Positions 9,731 through 22,438 of a stretch of 64,000 nt of DNA are shown piece by piece (within the stretch, counting starts at the first letter, position 1; every line of letters begins with the position of its first letter). The stretch is taken from the NCBI GenBank assembly GCA_029216955.1, contig JANAVB010031417.1, positions 19,004,219 to 19,068,218 on the forward strand, read 5' to 3'. The notes beneath the pieces are model-generated. The model made no database searches, was not told the DNA's origin, and saw only the letters and a program-made list of their open reading frames with translations. The position numbers were made by a program, and so were the translations under genes. Source of the stretch: Iris pallida (Eukaryota; Streptophyta; Magnoliopsida; Asparagales; Iridaceae).

Positions 9731-12528
9731 TGTCACGTCCCGCTCCCGCAGGAGCGATCGTCCTCGCTAAGGCGTGATGCCGCACGGGCCTGGGTTGCGC
9801 CCGTGCAAGGCTAAGTCTGGAAACGACCGATTTGAGCTAGGCCACAGAGTCGCACAGAGTGTTCCCATTTGCAGCAAAAAGTAAATGAATACAAATTGAA
9901 GCGAATTCAAACTCTTTATTGACATTCAAGAAGTTTACAAGTGGCGCTAGGCTGAGATTACAAATCGCTCAAGCTCTCCCTCTCTGAAACATAAAAGGCG
10001 TGCCAAGTGGCTTACAAGATGGAATGATTCATGGCGATGTTCCGATACATTATGTCCTGTATAGGGTGCTTCAGCTCCTTGCAACGCTCCAAGGTCCCAG
10101 AGATAGCTCCGCGCCTTAGCACGTTCTAGGGAAGCTCCGCACCGACGACATCTCCTGCGTCCTGCAAGAAATCTGTGGGGTTATCAGTACATTGTTATGC
10201 ACTGGTGGGGAGGCTAGCTTGCCCACAATGCCATCATTATCAAACACGTTCTATTTACTTTTGTGCTCCGTCTATCATTCATTATCTTTCTAATCTTGCC
10301 TTAGGATCAGTTTCATGGTATATTTTATAACCTATCCCGTATTGCCAAATTCAAGTGTTTGCATGGAAATGCATGCATGGAAATGCATGCACGACTTACC
10401 CATACTTACCGTCCGGCCTTCCCTGTCCAAAGTAAACCAAGTTAGTCAATAATTCATATAAATTTTCAATATCAAGTGCGTGTCCCTGCCTCAGGTCCTA
10501 GCGCGTCGTAGCGTATTTTCTAACTCGTTTGCTCGAAGTACTCTCGATCATTTTGTGTGTTATATTCAAGCCTATTCAGAAGGTACTTTGTTCAGTTAAC
10601 TTAGACTACTTTGATTTCAATACAAGGACTTGCACGTGGATTGCCACCAGCAAAGCCCACTTAAATTTATATGCACCGATCGCTGGCATGTCAGCCATTT
10701 TGGACATTTTTTCCTTTGGCATTCTCATCTATCAAGCGTGATGGCTGGTACACCTTGATAAACTATTGAAGTACCGGCCCTACGTTTGGTTATGTGCCCA
10801 AGCCCGCACACCTATCCGCTCGTAGGCCATGATTCCGCCTAGGTCGGCCACAAAATCGACGTTCGTTGCCCTTGGAATCCCTTTCACTCGTGCACGAGTC
10901 CTTCCACGACCATTTCGTAATTTATTGTCATTTTAACTTAACGGCTGTCTTTGAGCCATAGGCTGTCTCTGAGCCATAATACGTTATCGACCAGGTTGGC
11001 GTCCGTGCAGCACGGGTAGCGAGCCCCGTTGTATGTGCCCGTCATACCTGTCGCTAACCATTCTTTCCTTTCTTATCTTTCATTCATTCTTTCTTTCTTT
11101 CACTTGTTCGTTCGTTCATCAATTCATTCACGTATTCATTCTTTCATTCGTTGATTCATTCATTCACTTATTCGTTCATTCATTCATTCATACATTTTGC
11201 AACTCCCTGTGCGGGAGTCGCCTTGGCGACCCATTGGTCCCATAGTCTTTCAATGTTGCTATACTCTACTCGGAACGACTATGTTGATAGTATTCCCGTT
11301 TTATTGTTGTAACCCATTCATTGTTTCATTGTTGAACGCATAAGAAACTTAAATGTAAACTTGTGCCGTAGCACGAGCGTGGAGCGCGGTGCAAGAGTTC
11401 TCACATTTTCCATGTTCTTTTCTATATTCTATACAAGCATACAAGATGGGATTATTCCCTTAGCTTGGTGCGTTGAGTCATTTATTAGCATGCGGTGTTG
11501 TCGCCTAGTGATTCTAGCAATAGTGTCCGTATTGTTATGTGTCTAGGCTAAGCAAAGACGGGTTCATCGGAGCCACCCACCTTAGCGATGTTCACATCGG
11601 CCGAGCGATACTTCGAGCGCGCCTTGAAAGTCTACGTCTGGATTCCTCTTGACGGTCCAATGTAAGACTTGCATCGATTCTTCTTCAGGTCGATGCCAAC
11701 TCTTCGGGTCGACGACTCGTTTGAGTCGTTGCACTTGCCATTTGAATCTGCGTTCCGCTAGGACGGAGCGGGTCATTACATAATACACCACTCAAAATAA
11801 GTCTCGTCCTCGAGACTTCCTGAGTGCAGGTCATCCTACCATTCCTTAACTCATGACGTGTACGTATCTTAGACAATTTCTATCGAATAGCTTTATCGCT
11901 CGATGGCATCGAACTACACTCGATACCTTTCCAAGTTCCGTGCCGCATACGTTTGTTCGATTTTTATTGAATGATTTTCATTTCATTTTAGAGTTGTTGG
12001 TACTTATTCAATTAACGGGTTTCTTCGACTTGGTTGCTATTGCGCCCTATTGTGGGGCTGTAGTGGTCACACGAGGCACATTGTAATTCATCAATCACGA
12101 GAGTCGTAGGCTGAGGCAAACTCACTCATTCGTTCATGCGCATCGCAACACCCACTTGCAGCTGCATCCGAGTTCATCGTATCGCTGAGTTTGGATCGTG
12201 CTCGCATTCAAGGCGTCCCCCGAATACGTACATTTCAACCAAGCTTAGCGATTAGCGAAGTCGGACAAGCTACTCGTGATAGTTTTGATTTGCCGATCGT
12301 TTTGCTAACTTCGATTAAAAACCGAACTTGTGTGCATCTTACTATCGTTTATCTCGGTCATCGAGATGACCCAATTCGCTTCTCAAGCGTTCTTGTCCAC
12401 GAAATTAGTATGATTTCTTCTTAGCGGGGTCGACCAAGTCTAAGTAATTCCCGTCCGTTTCGAGACCAAGTATCGCGCTATCATCGAATACGTCTTCCAA
12501 TCAATGATTCAATTCGTTATACCGACTT
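9731..12528. mobile_element. LTR-like segment (H), about 2.8 kb
   Basis: It begins TGTCACGTCC followed by a perfect hairpin CGCTCC-CGCA-GGAGCG (9741-9756). The body is non-coding. It holds a TTCA/TTCG-rich low-complexity tract (about 11060-11195) and a duplicated GCATGGAAAT word at 10365-10390. The next TGTCAC terminus cuts it at 12529. The size fits an LTR, but I cannot pair it with a second copy inside the window. Confidence 0.45.
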
Positions 12529-13178
12529 GTCACCCCTAGTTTTAAATTAGGGGTATTTTCATTATTTTTCAAGTTTTATAATTTTAGGAATTTTAATTGA
12601 TTTTATACGATTTTTAGGGATTTATTTGGGTTGGTTTGGATTTTATCCAATTCGGACTTAAGTTGGAGACCCGGGTAGCCTGGACACTAGTGGGACCCAC
12701 ATACTAGATGGGCTTGGCCCACATACCATCCTAATTAGGTTAGAAACAATAAACCCAACTTCCATGACTTAATTAGTCATTTTAGAGACTTAATTGATTA
12801 ATTAGAAACAAATCGAACCAAACCGAAACAAACCGAACCCAACCTAAGTCTAATGGGTTTGGAGGGTTATTGGATCTCAGCCAAAACCCAATAACCCCCC
12901 CCCCCCCACATGGCCGGCCACAAGGTGAACACCCCCCCTCTTTCTTCTCCACTAAAACACTCTCTCTCTCTTTCAAAAAATCATTTTCTTTCAAGCTCTT
13001 TTCTTCCTCCAAGAAATCTATTCTAGGTATGCTTTTAATTCTCAATTTATTACTCTTTTGCATTTAATTCCTTCACAATAAATGGAGAGGAGCTCATTCT
13101 CCACCTTTTGCCCAAAAATTTTATAAGGTTCCCTAGAAATCTAGGTTAGAGAATTATTAGGGGTTTTCTATTTTGAGT

Positions 13179-14075
<897 letters not shown>

Positions 14076-14783
14076 ACAAGAACAAGTTTAAGAAAATTAG
14101 AAGAAGAAAGGTTAAGAGGAAATGGAAGAATTAGAAGAAGTTAGAAGAGAAGTAGAAGGAAAGAATAGAAGAAGTTAGGAAAAGAATGAGAAGAAGATTA
14201 GAAGAGAATAGGGAAGGAGAATAGGAATTAGTAAGGAGGAGAAGAAGAGAATTAGAAGAAGTTAGAAGAATTAGAATGGGAAGAAGTTAGAAGAATTAGA
14301 ATGGGAAGAATTAGAAGAATAGGATTTTAGAGGAGATCGAGTTAGAGGGTGAATTTGAGCCCCGAGTGTCGGATTGAGATGAAACTTGGCGTGGACCTAG
14401 AATACGCGAATTAGATTTTGCGGGTAGGCTCCCGAGTTGAAATCGGGGTTGTAGGGCGTCGGTATCGCGTCGTACCATTGCGTATCTTGAAATATTCAAG
14501 ATATCGGCAATGGGCCGTAAGATGGACTAGACGTCCACTCTACCTAGGTATCTTGGTAGATAATATATGTATAGGCTAGTATCTTACTACCCTAGGGAGC
14601 ACGGGTCAAAATACCAAGCGTAGGTAGGCTAACTAGGTTTCCACCTAGGCTAGAAATTTACCTTAGAAAGGGGTAAATTAGGTAATTGGCCTACGGCCAA
14701 GATTTGAGTTTCGAAGTCCAAGATGGACTTGGATATGGGTTGTAGAGGTTGGTAATGATTAGAAATAGTCGCCTAGACCTAGT

Positions 14784-14964
14784 CTTGACCCCGGTTGACC
14801 ACGGTTGACTTTTTAGACCAAAAGTCAACTATGGGTCAACACTTTACCCAATTTAGTCCCAAATTCTATTAAACTTGGGCAGTTGACCAAAAGTCAACTA
14901 TTAGTCACCCTTGACCTAGGATTGACCTAGGGTTGACCTAAAGTTGACCATAGTTGACCAGTTG
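14784..14964. promoter_or_regulatory. Cluster of 12 W-box cores (TTGAC)
   Basis: Twelve TTGAC or GTCAA words occur in about 180 bp, mostly TTGACC or GTTGAC. TTGAC(C/T) is the core bound by WRKY factors. Expected chance frequency is far lower. Function in this LTR-like DNA is inferred only. Confidence 0.5.
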
Positions 14965-17661
14965 TGTCACGCCCCAGTACAGGAATACGGGGACGGACGT
15001 AGGCCAGCTACACCGTATAAGGTATAAAGACGTTATACGGCGATCGTGGCTGTCAATCTTGTTGGGTATCCTAGCATGCAAGCAGTCTATGGCCTAAATC
15101 TAATCTCATATCCACAGGCAATAATCAATGAAATAACGACAAGAGAGATAATCATATGAAAAACATGAAATACTCATATGATAATCAGAGAGTCTACAAT
15201 AAGAAATAATGTAGACAAGAATACCTTTCCACACAGTTCCTTCATGGTCAGGAACTGAAGCACGTCCTCCAAGTCAAGTCTGGAAGATCCACATGGTCGG
15301 TCACAGGCAATCTGGGAACAATCCAGGGTTGGTCAGGCCAACCGTAGCAAGTACCAGAAAGGAAGGCTCAAGGACGGGCGAAGAAAACCAGCATGATATA
15401 ATATATGACAGAAATAACATATATAAACGACGGTAATGAGGGTAAAGGATCGTGCGGTACCAACGCACGATTACAGAATATAAGGCAGCAATCCAACTAA
15501 TACGTAAGTAACCAACAATCATCACAATCATCCTAACATCCACTAATACTTGCATCGCCAACTGGAACTCGTAGTCTGACATCGGAACAGTAACTCATCC
15601 CTACATCAAACAAGAACAAGGGAGTGAATTATCGCGCCGGGACAGCGTTACGTGCCAGCCAGCTTAGTAAGCAACAAGCCATACAATTTAGGTGAATAAG
15701 CGGCCACTCAAATGTCTACGGCTATCTATGTGGAGGTTGGGTTACCCCAACAATGCAATATAAGAATCCTTAGATCGTGCTATGTCCAGCAGGGCTAACG
15801 AGGCCAAATAATAACGCATAGCACATAGATAAGCACTGGTCCCTCAAAGGCAACCATGCGAAACAGATCAATCATATGGTAGTACATATAGTAGTCGGAT
15901 ACTGCCATCCGCTATAGCGGACGATAACAATATCCGGGGCGGTCAGCCTTGCGCTAGACAGGTAATCATAGCACCTGTGGCGGCTGGCATGCACGATCTC
16001 AAGATTCTGCTCCCTTCCAATGCTTCTACCATCTTTAGTTGCCTAGATTAACCCTACATTTATTTGGAATCACATACCGTGGTCACATGCTCATCCTCCT
16101 AGATGAGTACCTCAGTACGGGTACACTAAGTACGAATCCACCTCGACACCCAAAGTCTCAAATCTGGATTCATTCTTAGTGTAATGCAGCAAGCAGTCAA
16201 TCAGTCTTAACCACGCTAAAACTACAGGCCAACTACCATGTCCGTGCAGGAAGATGAATGCACTGCCATATAACACATAGAATCATGTAGCACCTCAGTG
16301 CACGCATAGAATAGCACCTCAGTGCACACGTAGGATAGCACCTCGGTGCATACATAGAATGGTAACAGTACGGGTACAAGTAGTCAAGTCAGGAACATGG
16401 TCATTCGGTCAATCACATGGAGTCCTCTGCCTACATCGTGGCATGGATACCAGGTTAGGTACGTGGTCAGAATCTCTACTATAGTAGCATCTCAAGTACA
16501 CATGGGGTCTACAGCTCTAATCATCAAGTCGGTCTACCCACCGGATCAATCTATCAATAGTCTTCCCATCCCCGATGGGATAAATATCATATCAGGAAAA
16601 TACGATCACTTGGTACTAGGCTAATCACTAAAGACAATGCTAGGCCCTCTGGCTCACAAGAATCCTCCGAGTCATTGATCACAGGCTATCAGCAACTAAG
16701 TCTCCCAACTACCGGGATACAGCAAAGGTACCAGGTTTTGGGCGCTTGGGAAGTCGAGTAAAAATTATATATCAAAATCCTCGGTATTCTCCTCGTTCCG
16801 CGAAATGTTCACGATCATCAAAATCCAAGAATCCACAGTCATGTCTGATCGAATTACAACATCCTCAAAAGGAATAACAATATTATCCAAGAGTCCACAT
16901 GAGTCTATCAATCAATATTCTCGAGATCATACTCTCCATAATACTCAATCCTCAGATATATCTAAAATCACAAATCCCGACACACAGGACAACTATCAGT
17001 CCTAGCTGGCTAGACTAGGATAGCTCCTAGAATGAATGGTCATGGGACAAAAATATAATGATTAAAGGCCGCCAGAAAAGTGGCAAGGATTGCATGAACC
17101 ACTCTGGAGCAGATCCACAACCCTTAAACCAAACAAGGACCAGGGTTGCAGACCGTCTCCCGAGTAGAACCGTGCTCCTTACGCTATCCGTCGGACAAGA
17201 CAGGTCGAGAGCTAGGCGACTAATCTAGTTATGAGTCTACCTAGCAGGTACTGGGATCAGGCATACTATACTACGATAAACTTGCAGGAGGCTGGTTCAG
17301 CAAACCAAAAGAACGGTTCTGCCCAACTCTTCGAACCAAATTCCTGACCAGGAATTCTGGAAAAATTCGGCAGAGTCTCCTCTGTATTTCTAAACGGGAG
17401 CTCCCTGCGAATTGGGGCTAAATCCACTCGGCACAACCCGCCGCAGAATCGTATTTCGAGAACACTAAGTCTCGACCTCCAGTAGCACTACGATGCGTAC
17501 TGGGCACCAATCCCTAGTCGAGAACACTAAGTCTCGGCCTCCAGCAGCACTACGATGCGTACTGGGCGCCAAACCAACACATGCAGCAAGAATCGCCACG
17601 CAGGGCGCACCAAGACCCACAGTCATATCCAAGCCACAAACAAAGTCGTAGAAACAGTTAG
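14965..17661. mobile_element. LTR-like segment (F), about 2.7 kb
   Basis: It starts TGTCACGCCCCAGTACAGG and shares architecture with the E, C and B LTRs, including the CCAAACAAGGAC hairpin (17118-17148). It is cut at 17662 by the left LTR of element E. It carries a 24-bp tandem triplet at 16288-16359 (TAGCACCTCAGTGCA) and a 62-bp duplication at 17457-17580 (CGAGAACACTAAGTCTCG). No coding frame. Confidence 0.5.
17118..17148. other. LTR hairpin, F copy
   Basis: CAACCC (17118-17123) pairs with GGGTTG (17143-17148) around a loop containing AACCAAACAAGGAC. Confidence 0.6.
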
Positions 17662-18319
17662 TGTCACGCCCCAGAACCAGAATACTGGAGAGCGGGGGAA
17701 TGACTCAGCCAGCTACGTATTACGGGTAGATAAATACCGTATAATACGATCAATGATGTGTAAAAGACAAGGGGGTGCATACTACATGAAAGTCTCGCTA
17801 TGGTTACTTCACATCTATTGTCTCAATCATTCAAACAAGAAGCAATAATAGAGAACATTTAAGAATAAGCAATAATGCGTCCCAAACGCTTAGTCAAAAT
17901 GTTCTTGAGATCTGGCTTTACAAAATATAGCCAGATTATATAGCAACATATACATAATTGTTATCAGCTGCAGTCTGACTTAATTACAATTATGTAAAAG
18001 TAAGTGCAAGACAATCCGACTAACATGTCGGTGCCAAACGGCAAAATATAAAGTAAGTAACAAAACGAGCGGGGAAGTAAGGAACCCACTCGAGTCCTCC
18101 TGCGATCATTCCTCTAGTATTGACCATCTTGGAGGTAGAAGTAAGCTGAGTCCTCGGGAACCGGCTCTAAATCTGGCCATACAAAACCAGAGAGGTTAGA
18201 CCTCTAATAGCAAGTACCGCAAGGAAGCACGATATGAGGGATTAAAACCAGTAATAGAGAATATGATATATAGATCTCTGCTTGCTACTAGGATTCACAT
18301 AATGTCACGACGCTTCGAA

Positions 18320-18352
18320 CCAACCTCCCAACCAAACAAGGACAGAGGTTGG
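18320..18352. other. LTR hairpin, E left copy
   Basis: CCAACCTC (18320-18327) pairs with GAGGTTGG (18345-18352). The loop holds CCAAACAAGGAC. The stem differs from the C and B copies, but pairing is kept. Confidence 0.7.
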
Positions 18353-19199
18353 CCCGTCATGTCTCGACACTCTGATCATCTTAGTTAGTTAACAGAGTAG
18401 GTACAGTACACAAACAAATCAGTTTAACCGGCCATGCAACTACTACGGCTTGCTACTGTGAGTCCCAAGTTATCCTGAAATTATGCGATAAGGATTTCTC
18501 AGTTCTTACTATGGAAAAGCAAGGCTAGTCGATCCAATCAATCAATTGCGCCAATCATGAATTAGACGAGTCCCAGCAGGACGCCCGTCATCAATATACA
18601 ATATACAATAAATAGTATAACCAGATACCGCTCCATGCCCGTGTGGCAGGTTTGCAGTATCTGTGGGGACCAGCCGGCCTGTCGGGCACTACTAGTCCCA
18701 AGAGGGCTGCCATGTAAGAACTCGGAAATCCATTCTCTCCATGCAATCATTATTTTTATTTAACTTAATAGTCTCTACGTTGAGTGAAATCCCATGCCGT
18801 GGATCATGGTCATTCGGAATGAGTACTTTCGTACGGGGTACGATATGCACAACTCTACAACGATGCCCGTGCGGTTAGGTTGTAGGTCTTACATAGCGTA
18901 ATGCAACAATCCAACTAACCACGGAACAATCATGCCTTGACCATAAAGTACACATGCTTCTTTTATAGTAAAATAAATAAATAAATAAATTGAAGCCTGC
19001 ATGTGTGCCTGTATGTCAATATTCGGGATCGGCCAATCGATTATAGTAGTTCATACTTAATATGAACGTGTCTCATTCATTCATTTCAATAAGACGACTA
19101 GCCAGTCTCTTAGTTCCATCTAGGAACGCATGATCAATAATTAATCAAGATAACAATCAATGTTAATTAATGCCAAATTCGGGAAATAAATATTGGGAA

Positions 19200-19850
19200 A
19201 TAAATAATGATTGAGAAATAAATAATCTCATGCGCTGTGGGAAAGGTTGGAAAATAAGTAATCTCATGCGCCTGGGGAATGATTGGAAAATAAATAATAT
19301 CATGCGCTGTAGGAAAGGTTGGGAAATAAATAATATCATGCGCCTGGAGAATGATTGGGAAATAAATAATATCATGCGCCTGAGGAAAATGTTGGGAAAT
19401 AAATAATATCATGCGCCTGGGAAATGATTGGGAAATAAATAATATCATGCTCCTGAGGAAAAGGTTGGAAAATAAATAATATCATGCGCCTGGAGAATGA
19501 TTGGGAAATAAATAATATCATGCGCTGAGGAAAATGATTGGAAAATAAATAATCTCATGCGCCTGGGAAATGATTGGGAAATAAATAATATCATGCGCCT
19601 GAGGAAAATGATTGGGAAATAAATAATCTCATGCGCCTGAGGAATGAAGATTTGATGCGCTGTGGGAATAAAGATTCCATGCGCTGAGAAATGAAGATTT
19701 AATGCGCTGTGGGAAATGATTCCATGCGCTGAGGAATGAAGATTTGATGCGCTGTGGAAAATGATTCCATGCGCTGAGGAATGAAGATTTGATGCGCTGT
19801 GGGAAATGATTCCATGCGCTGAGGAATGAAGATTTCATGCGGCTGGGACT
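19200..19850. repeat. 36-bp then 45-bp minisatellites in E LTR
   Basis: From about 19200 to 19640, CATGCG recurs every 36-37 bp (for example 19229, 19265, 19301, 19337, 19373, 19410) with units ending GGGAAATAAATAAT. From 19649 a different 45-47 bp unit starts GATTTGATGCGCTG at 19649, 19696, 19741 and 19786. Both are built around ATGCGC. Confidence 0.9.
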
Positions 19851-20555
19851 GTTCTTCTTCTCTGAATTTTTTGAGAACAGAACCATGTAAACCATGGAAG
19901 CCATTGCTTCCAAGCTCCATAAATCCTTCATTCCAAGCCCAAATATGGACTTCCATAGGTCAAAATTGGGTAGAACGAAATTCTCTACAACATGGAACCA
20001 TCAAAACTTGAAGATAACAAAGTTTACTAGATCAAAATCTAAGAAATCTGAAAATGTATCAAACTTAGATCTACAACAAATAAGCCATGGAAATTGAAAA
20101 TGCTAAGTACTAAAGAGACTTAGAATCAAATAAGGAAGATGATGGAACAATAAAAATGGGGATCCATCAAGAAGTAAGTTGGCACTTGCCTAGCTCTTCT
20201 AGGTTGGTAGGAGAGTTATGAGGAAGAAGAAGAGAAATGAGAAGAAGTAATGAAGAGAGAGAAAGGGTTTAGGGCTTTAAATGAAGGAGTGGTGGTAGGT
20301 TGGAGTGTTGGGCCGGGTTTAAGGGGGTACAGCAAACCGAAACCCAATAACACTAAAGCAGCAAATAAAATGCAGGTAATAAATTGCAGAAATATAATTG
20401 CAGAAATAAAATTAACATAAAAATTTAAAGAGCAGATAATTAATTAACATGAAACTAAAGGAATTTAAATACAGAATAATACATGATAAATACTAACTAA
20501 ATACACATGAGTTGTACATATACAAAAATACGCATTCCGGGAACGGGAAGTGACA

Positions 20556-20740
20556 TCTCTACCCACCTTAGAAAATTCCGTCCTCAGAATTTCAAATCTA
20601 TGCAGGATAGAAACATCGGGGCTAAACTAATACAAACAATTCTAGTGATCAAGCAATTCTAGTGAACAAGCAATTGTTTTTATCATATCAAAAGCAAGTA
20701 CTATATATGTAAATCCATCAATCAACGATATCAAGTAGCT
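20556..20740 (-). other. Element E polypurine tract and 3-prime untranslated region
   Basis: In element sense, GGTGGGTAGAGA directly precedes the LTR terminus, the expected place of the polypurine tract. The rest is non-coding. Confidence 0.65.
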
Positions 20741-21352
20741 CTACCCATAAAGTGATAAGCATGAGAAATCAAGACAATCAAGGTATACAGGAAGAGATAT
20801 ACCTTGTGAGTCAAACAGGTGTGGATACCGTGATCGGATATCATCCTCACGTTCCCATGTTGACTCTTCCAAGGAGTGATGACCCCAAGCAACACGGATA
20901 AGACTAATTGTTCGGTTCTTGAGTATCTTCTCTCTTCGGTCTAAAATGGACACAGGCTGTTCCTCGTAAGACAGGTTGGTACCAACAACCAGCTCAGAGT
21001 GATCGAGGACATGGCTTGGGTCCGATACGTACCTACGTAATTGAGATACATGAAACACGTCATGCACCTCTCGTAACGAAGGTGGGAGTGATAAACGATA
21101 AGCAACATCGCCTATCCGATTAAGGATAACAAATGGGCCCACGTACCGCGGACTCAATTTCCCGCGAACGCCAAATCTAATGACCCCACGAGTAGGTAAG
21201 ATCCGCAAGAACACGTGGTCTCCAACAGAGAACTCTAACGGCCTACGATGCTGATCAGCCCAATGACGATGCCGGTCCTGTGCAACTCGAAGTCGCTTTC
21301 TAATTCCCTTAACCACTTCAACCGTCTGAACAATCATTTCTGGGTCTAACAT
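20741..21352 (-). pseudogene. Element E integrase C-terminal part with chromodomain-like tail
   Basis: This 203-residue segment continues the frame of the upstream integrase after a TAG. It holds the GPF/Y-type region (KLSPRYVGPF), then [13 protein letters not shown]. The tail ISLIRVAWGHH...STWERED resembles the C-terminal chromodomain of chromoviruses. Chromodomains of this group target insertion to particular chromatin. In the related B and C proteins the same segment is fused to integrase. Confidence 0.8.
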
Positions 21353-21373
21353 CTTCCTCTCCCCGATATCATC

Positions 21374-22429
21374 CTATGCAAGTGGTGACCTGCACTTCTT
21401 ACCATATAATGCTTCGAATGACGCCATCTGGATACTGGCCTGATAACTATTGTTGTATGAGAACTCGACCAAGTGCAGGTGACTCTCCCAAGACCCTCCA
21501 AAATCTAGAGTGCAAGCTCGCAATATGTCTTCTAAAGTCTGAATCGTTCTTTCTGATTGTCCATCTGTCTGCGGATGGTAGGCCGTGCTAAACCTTAACT
21601 TGGTACCCAGACTATGATGTAAGCTCTTCCAGAAATGTGATGTAAAGTGGGTATCTCGATCTGACACAATACTAACAGGGACTCCATGCTGCCTGACTAT
21701 CTGTTGCATATACAACTCTGCCAACTTTTCTGTAGATTGTCCTACTCTGAAAGGAAGAAAGTGTGCCACCTTAGTAAGCCGATCTACTATCACCCAAATA
21801 GCATCTTTACCACTTGGTGATCTCAGTAAACCGGTTACAAAGTCCATGGTAATATGCTCCCATTTCCATTCCGGGATAGGAAGCGATTGCAATAACCCAG
21901 CTGGCCTCTGCTGTTCTGCCTTCACTTGCTGACATACCAAGCAACGGGAAACAAATCTAGCTATCTCCCTCTTCATTCCGTTCCACCAGAAGTGCTGCTT
22001 GATATCTTGGTACATCTTGGTCCCTCCAGGGTGAATAGAATACTGAGAACTGTGAGCTTCTGCCATAATCTCCTGTCTGATATCTCCACTAGGCACACAT
22101 AGACGTGATCCAAACCTAAGTGTACCATCTTCATGAATCCTCATCTCTTTCCTGAGTCCTGACTCACATTCTGCCCTAAGCTTCTGAATCCTTGGGTCTT
22201 GTGCCTGAGCTACCTTGATCCTGTCTACCAAGTCAGATTGAACTTGCAGACTAGTTAGAACTCCTACATCACTAGGAAATATAACTTCAATGCCCATCTC
22301 CTGAAGGTCTTCTAAGATATGCCTCTGCGTTGTCAACATAAATGCGCTGCCTCTTCTGCTGAGAGCGTCTGCCACTACATTAGCCTTGCCTGGATGATAC
22401 TGAAGCTCCACATCATAATCCTTAATCAA
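21374..22429 (-). pseudogene. Element E RNase H end and integrase core
   Basis: The segment starts in the RNase H-integrase connection ([16 protein letters not shown]). The integrase zinc-binding region ([17 protein letters not shown], then CLVCQQVK) is followed by the catalytic core with Asp in MDFVTGL, Asp in [12 protein letters not shown] and Glu in [10 protein letters not shown]. All three are present. It is closed by TAG at 21374-21376, where the B and C homologues have Trp, and opened after a TGA at 22439-22441. Confidence 0.85.
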
Positions 22430-22438
22430 CTCCAGCCA

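Larger units (their letters stand above)
17662..20555 (-). repeat. Element E left LTR (3-prime LTR in element sense)
   Basis: 2894 bp, starting TGTCACGCCCCAG and ending AAGTGACA (TG...CA). About 1.07 kb can be compared with the right LTR start at 62930; it is near-identical with a few substitutions and small indels. It carries the hairpin at 18320-18352 and two minisatellites between 19200 and 19850. Confidence 0.85.

Noticed and set aside
17662..20555. Solo LTR reading of this segment
   Set aside because: A matching LTR start occurs at 62930, and coding of the same element lies between them.
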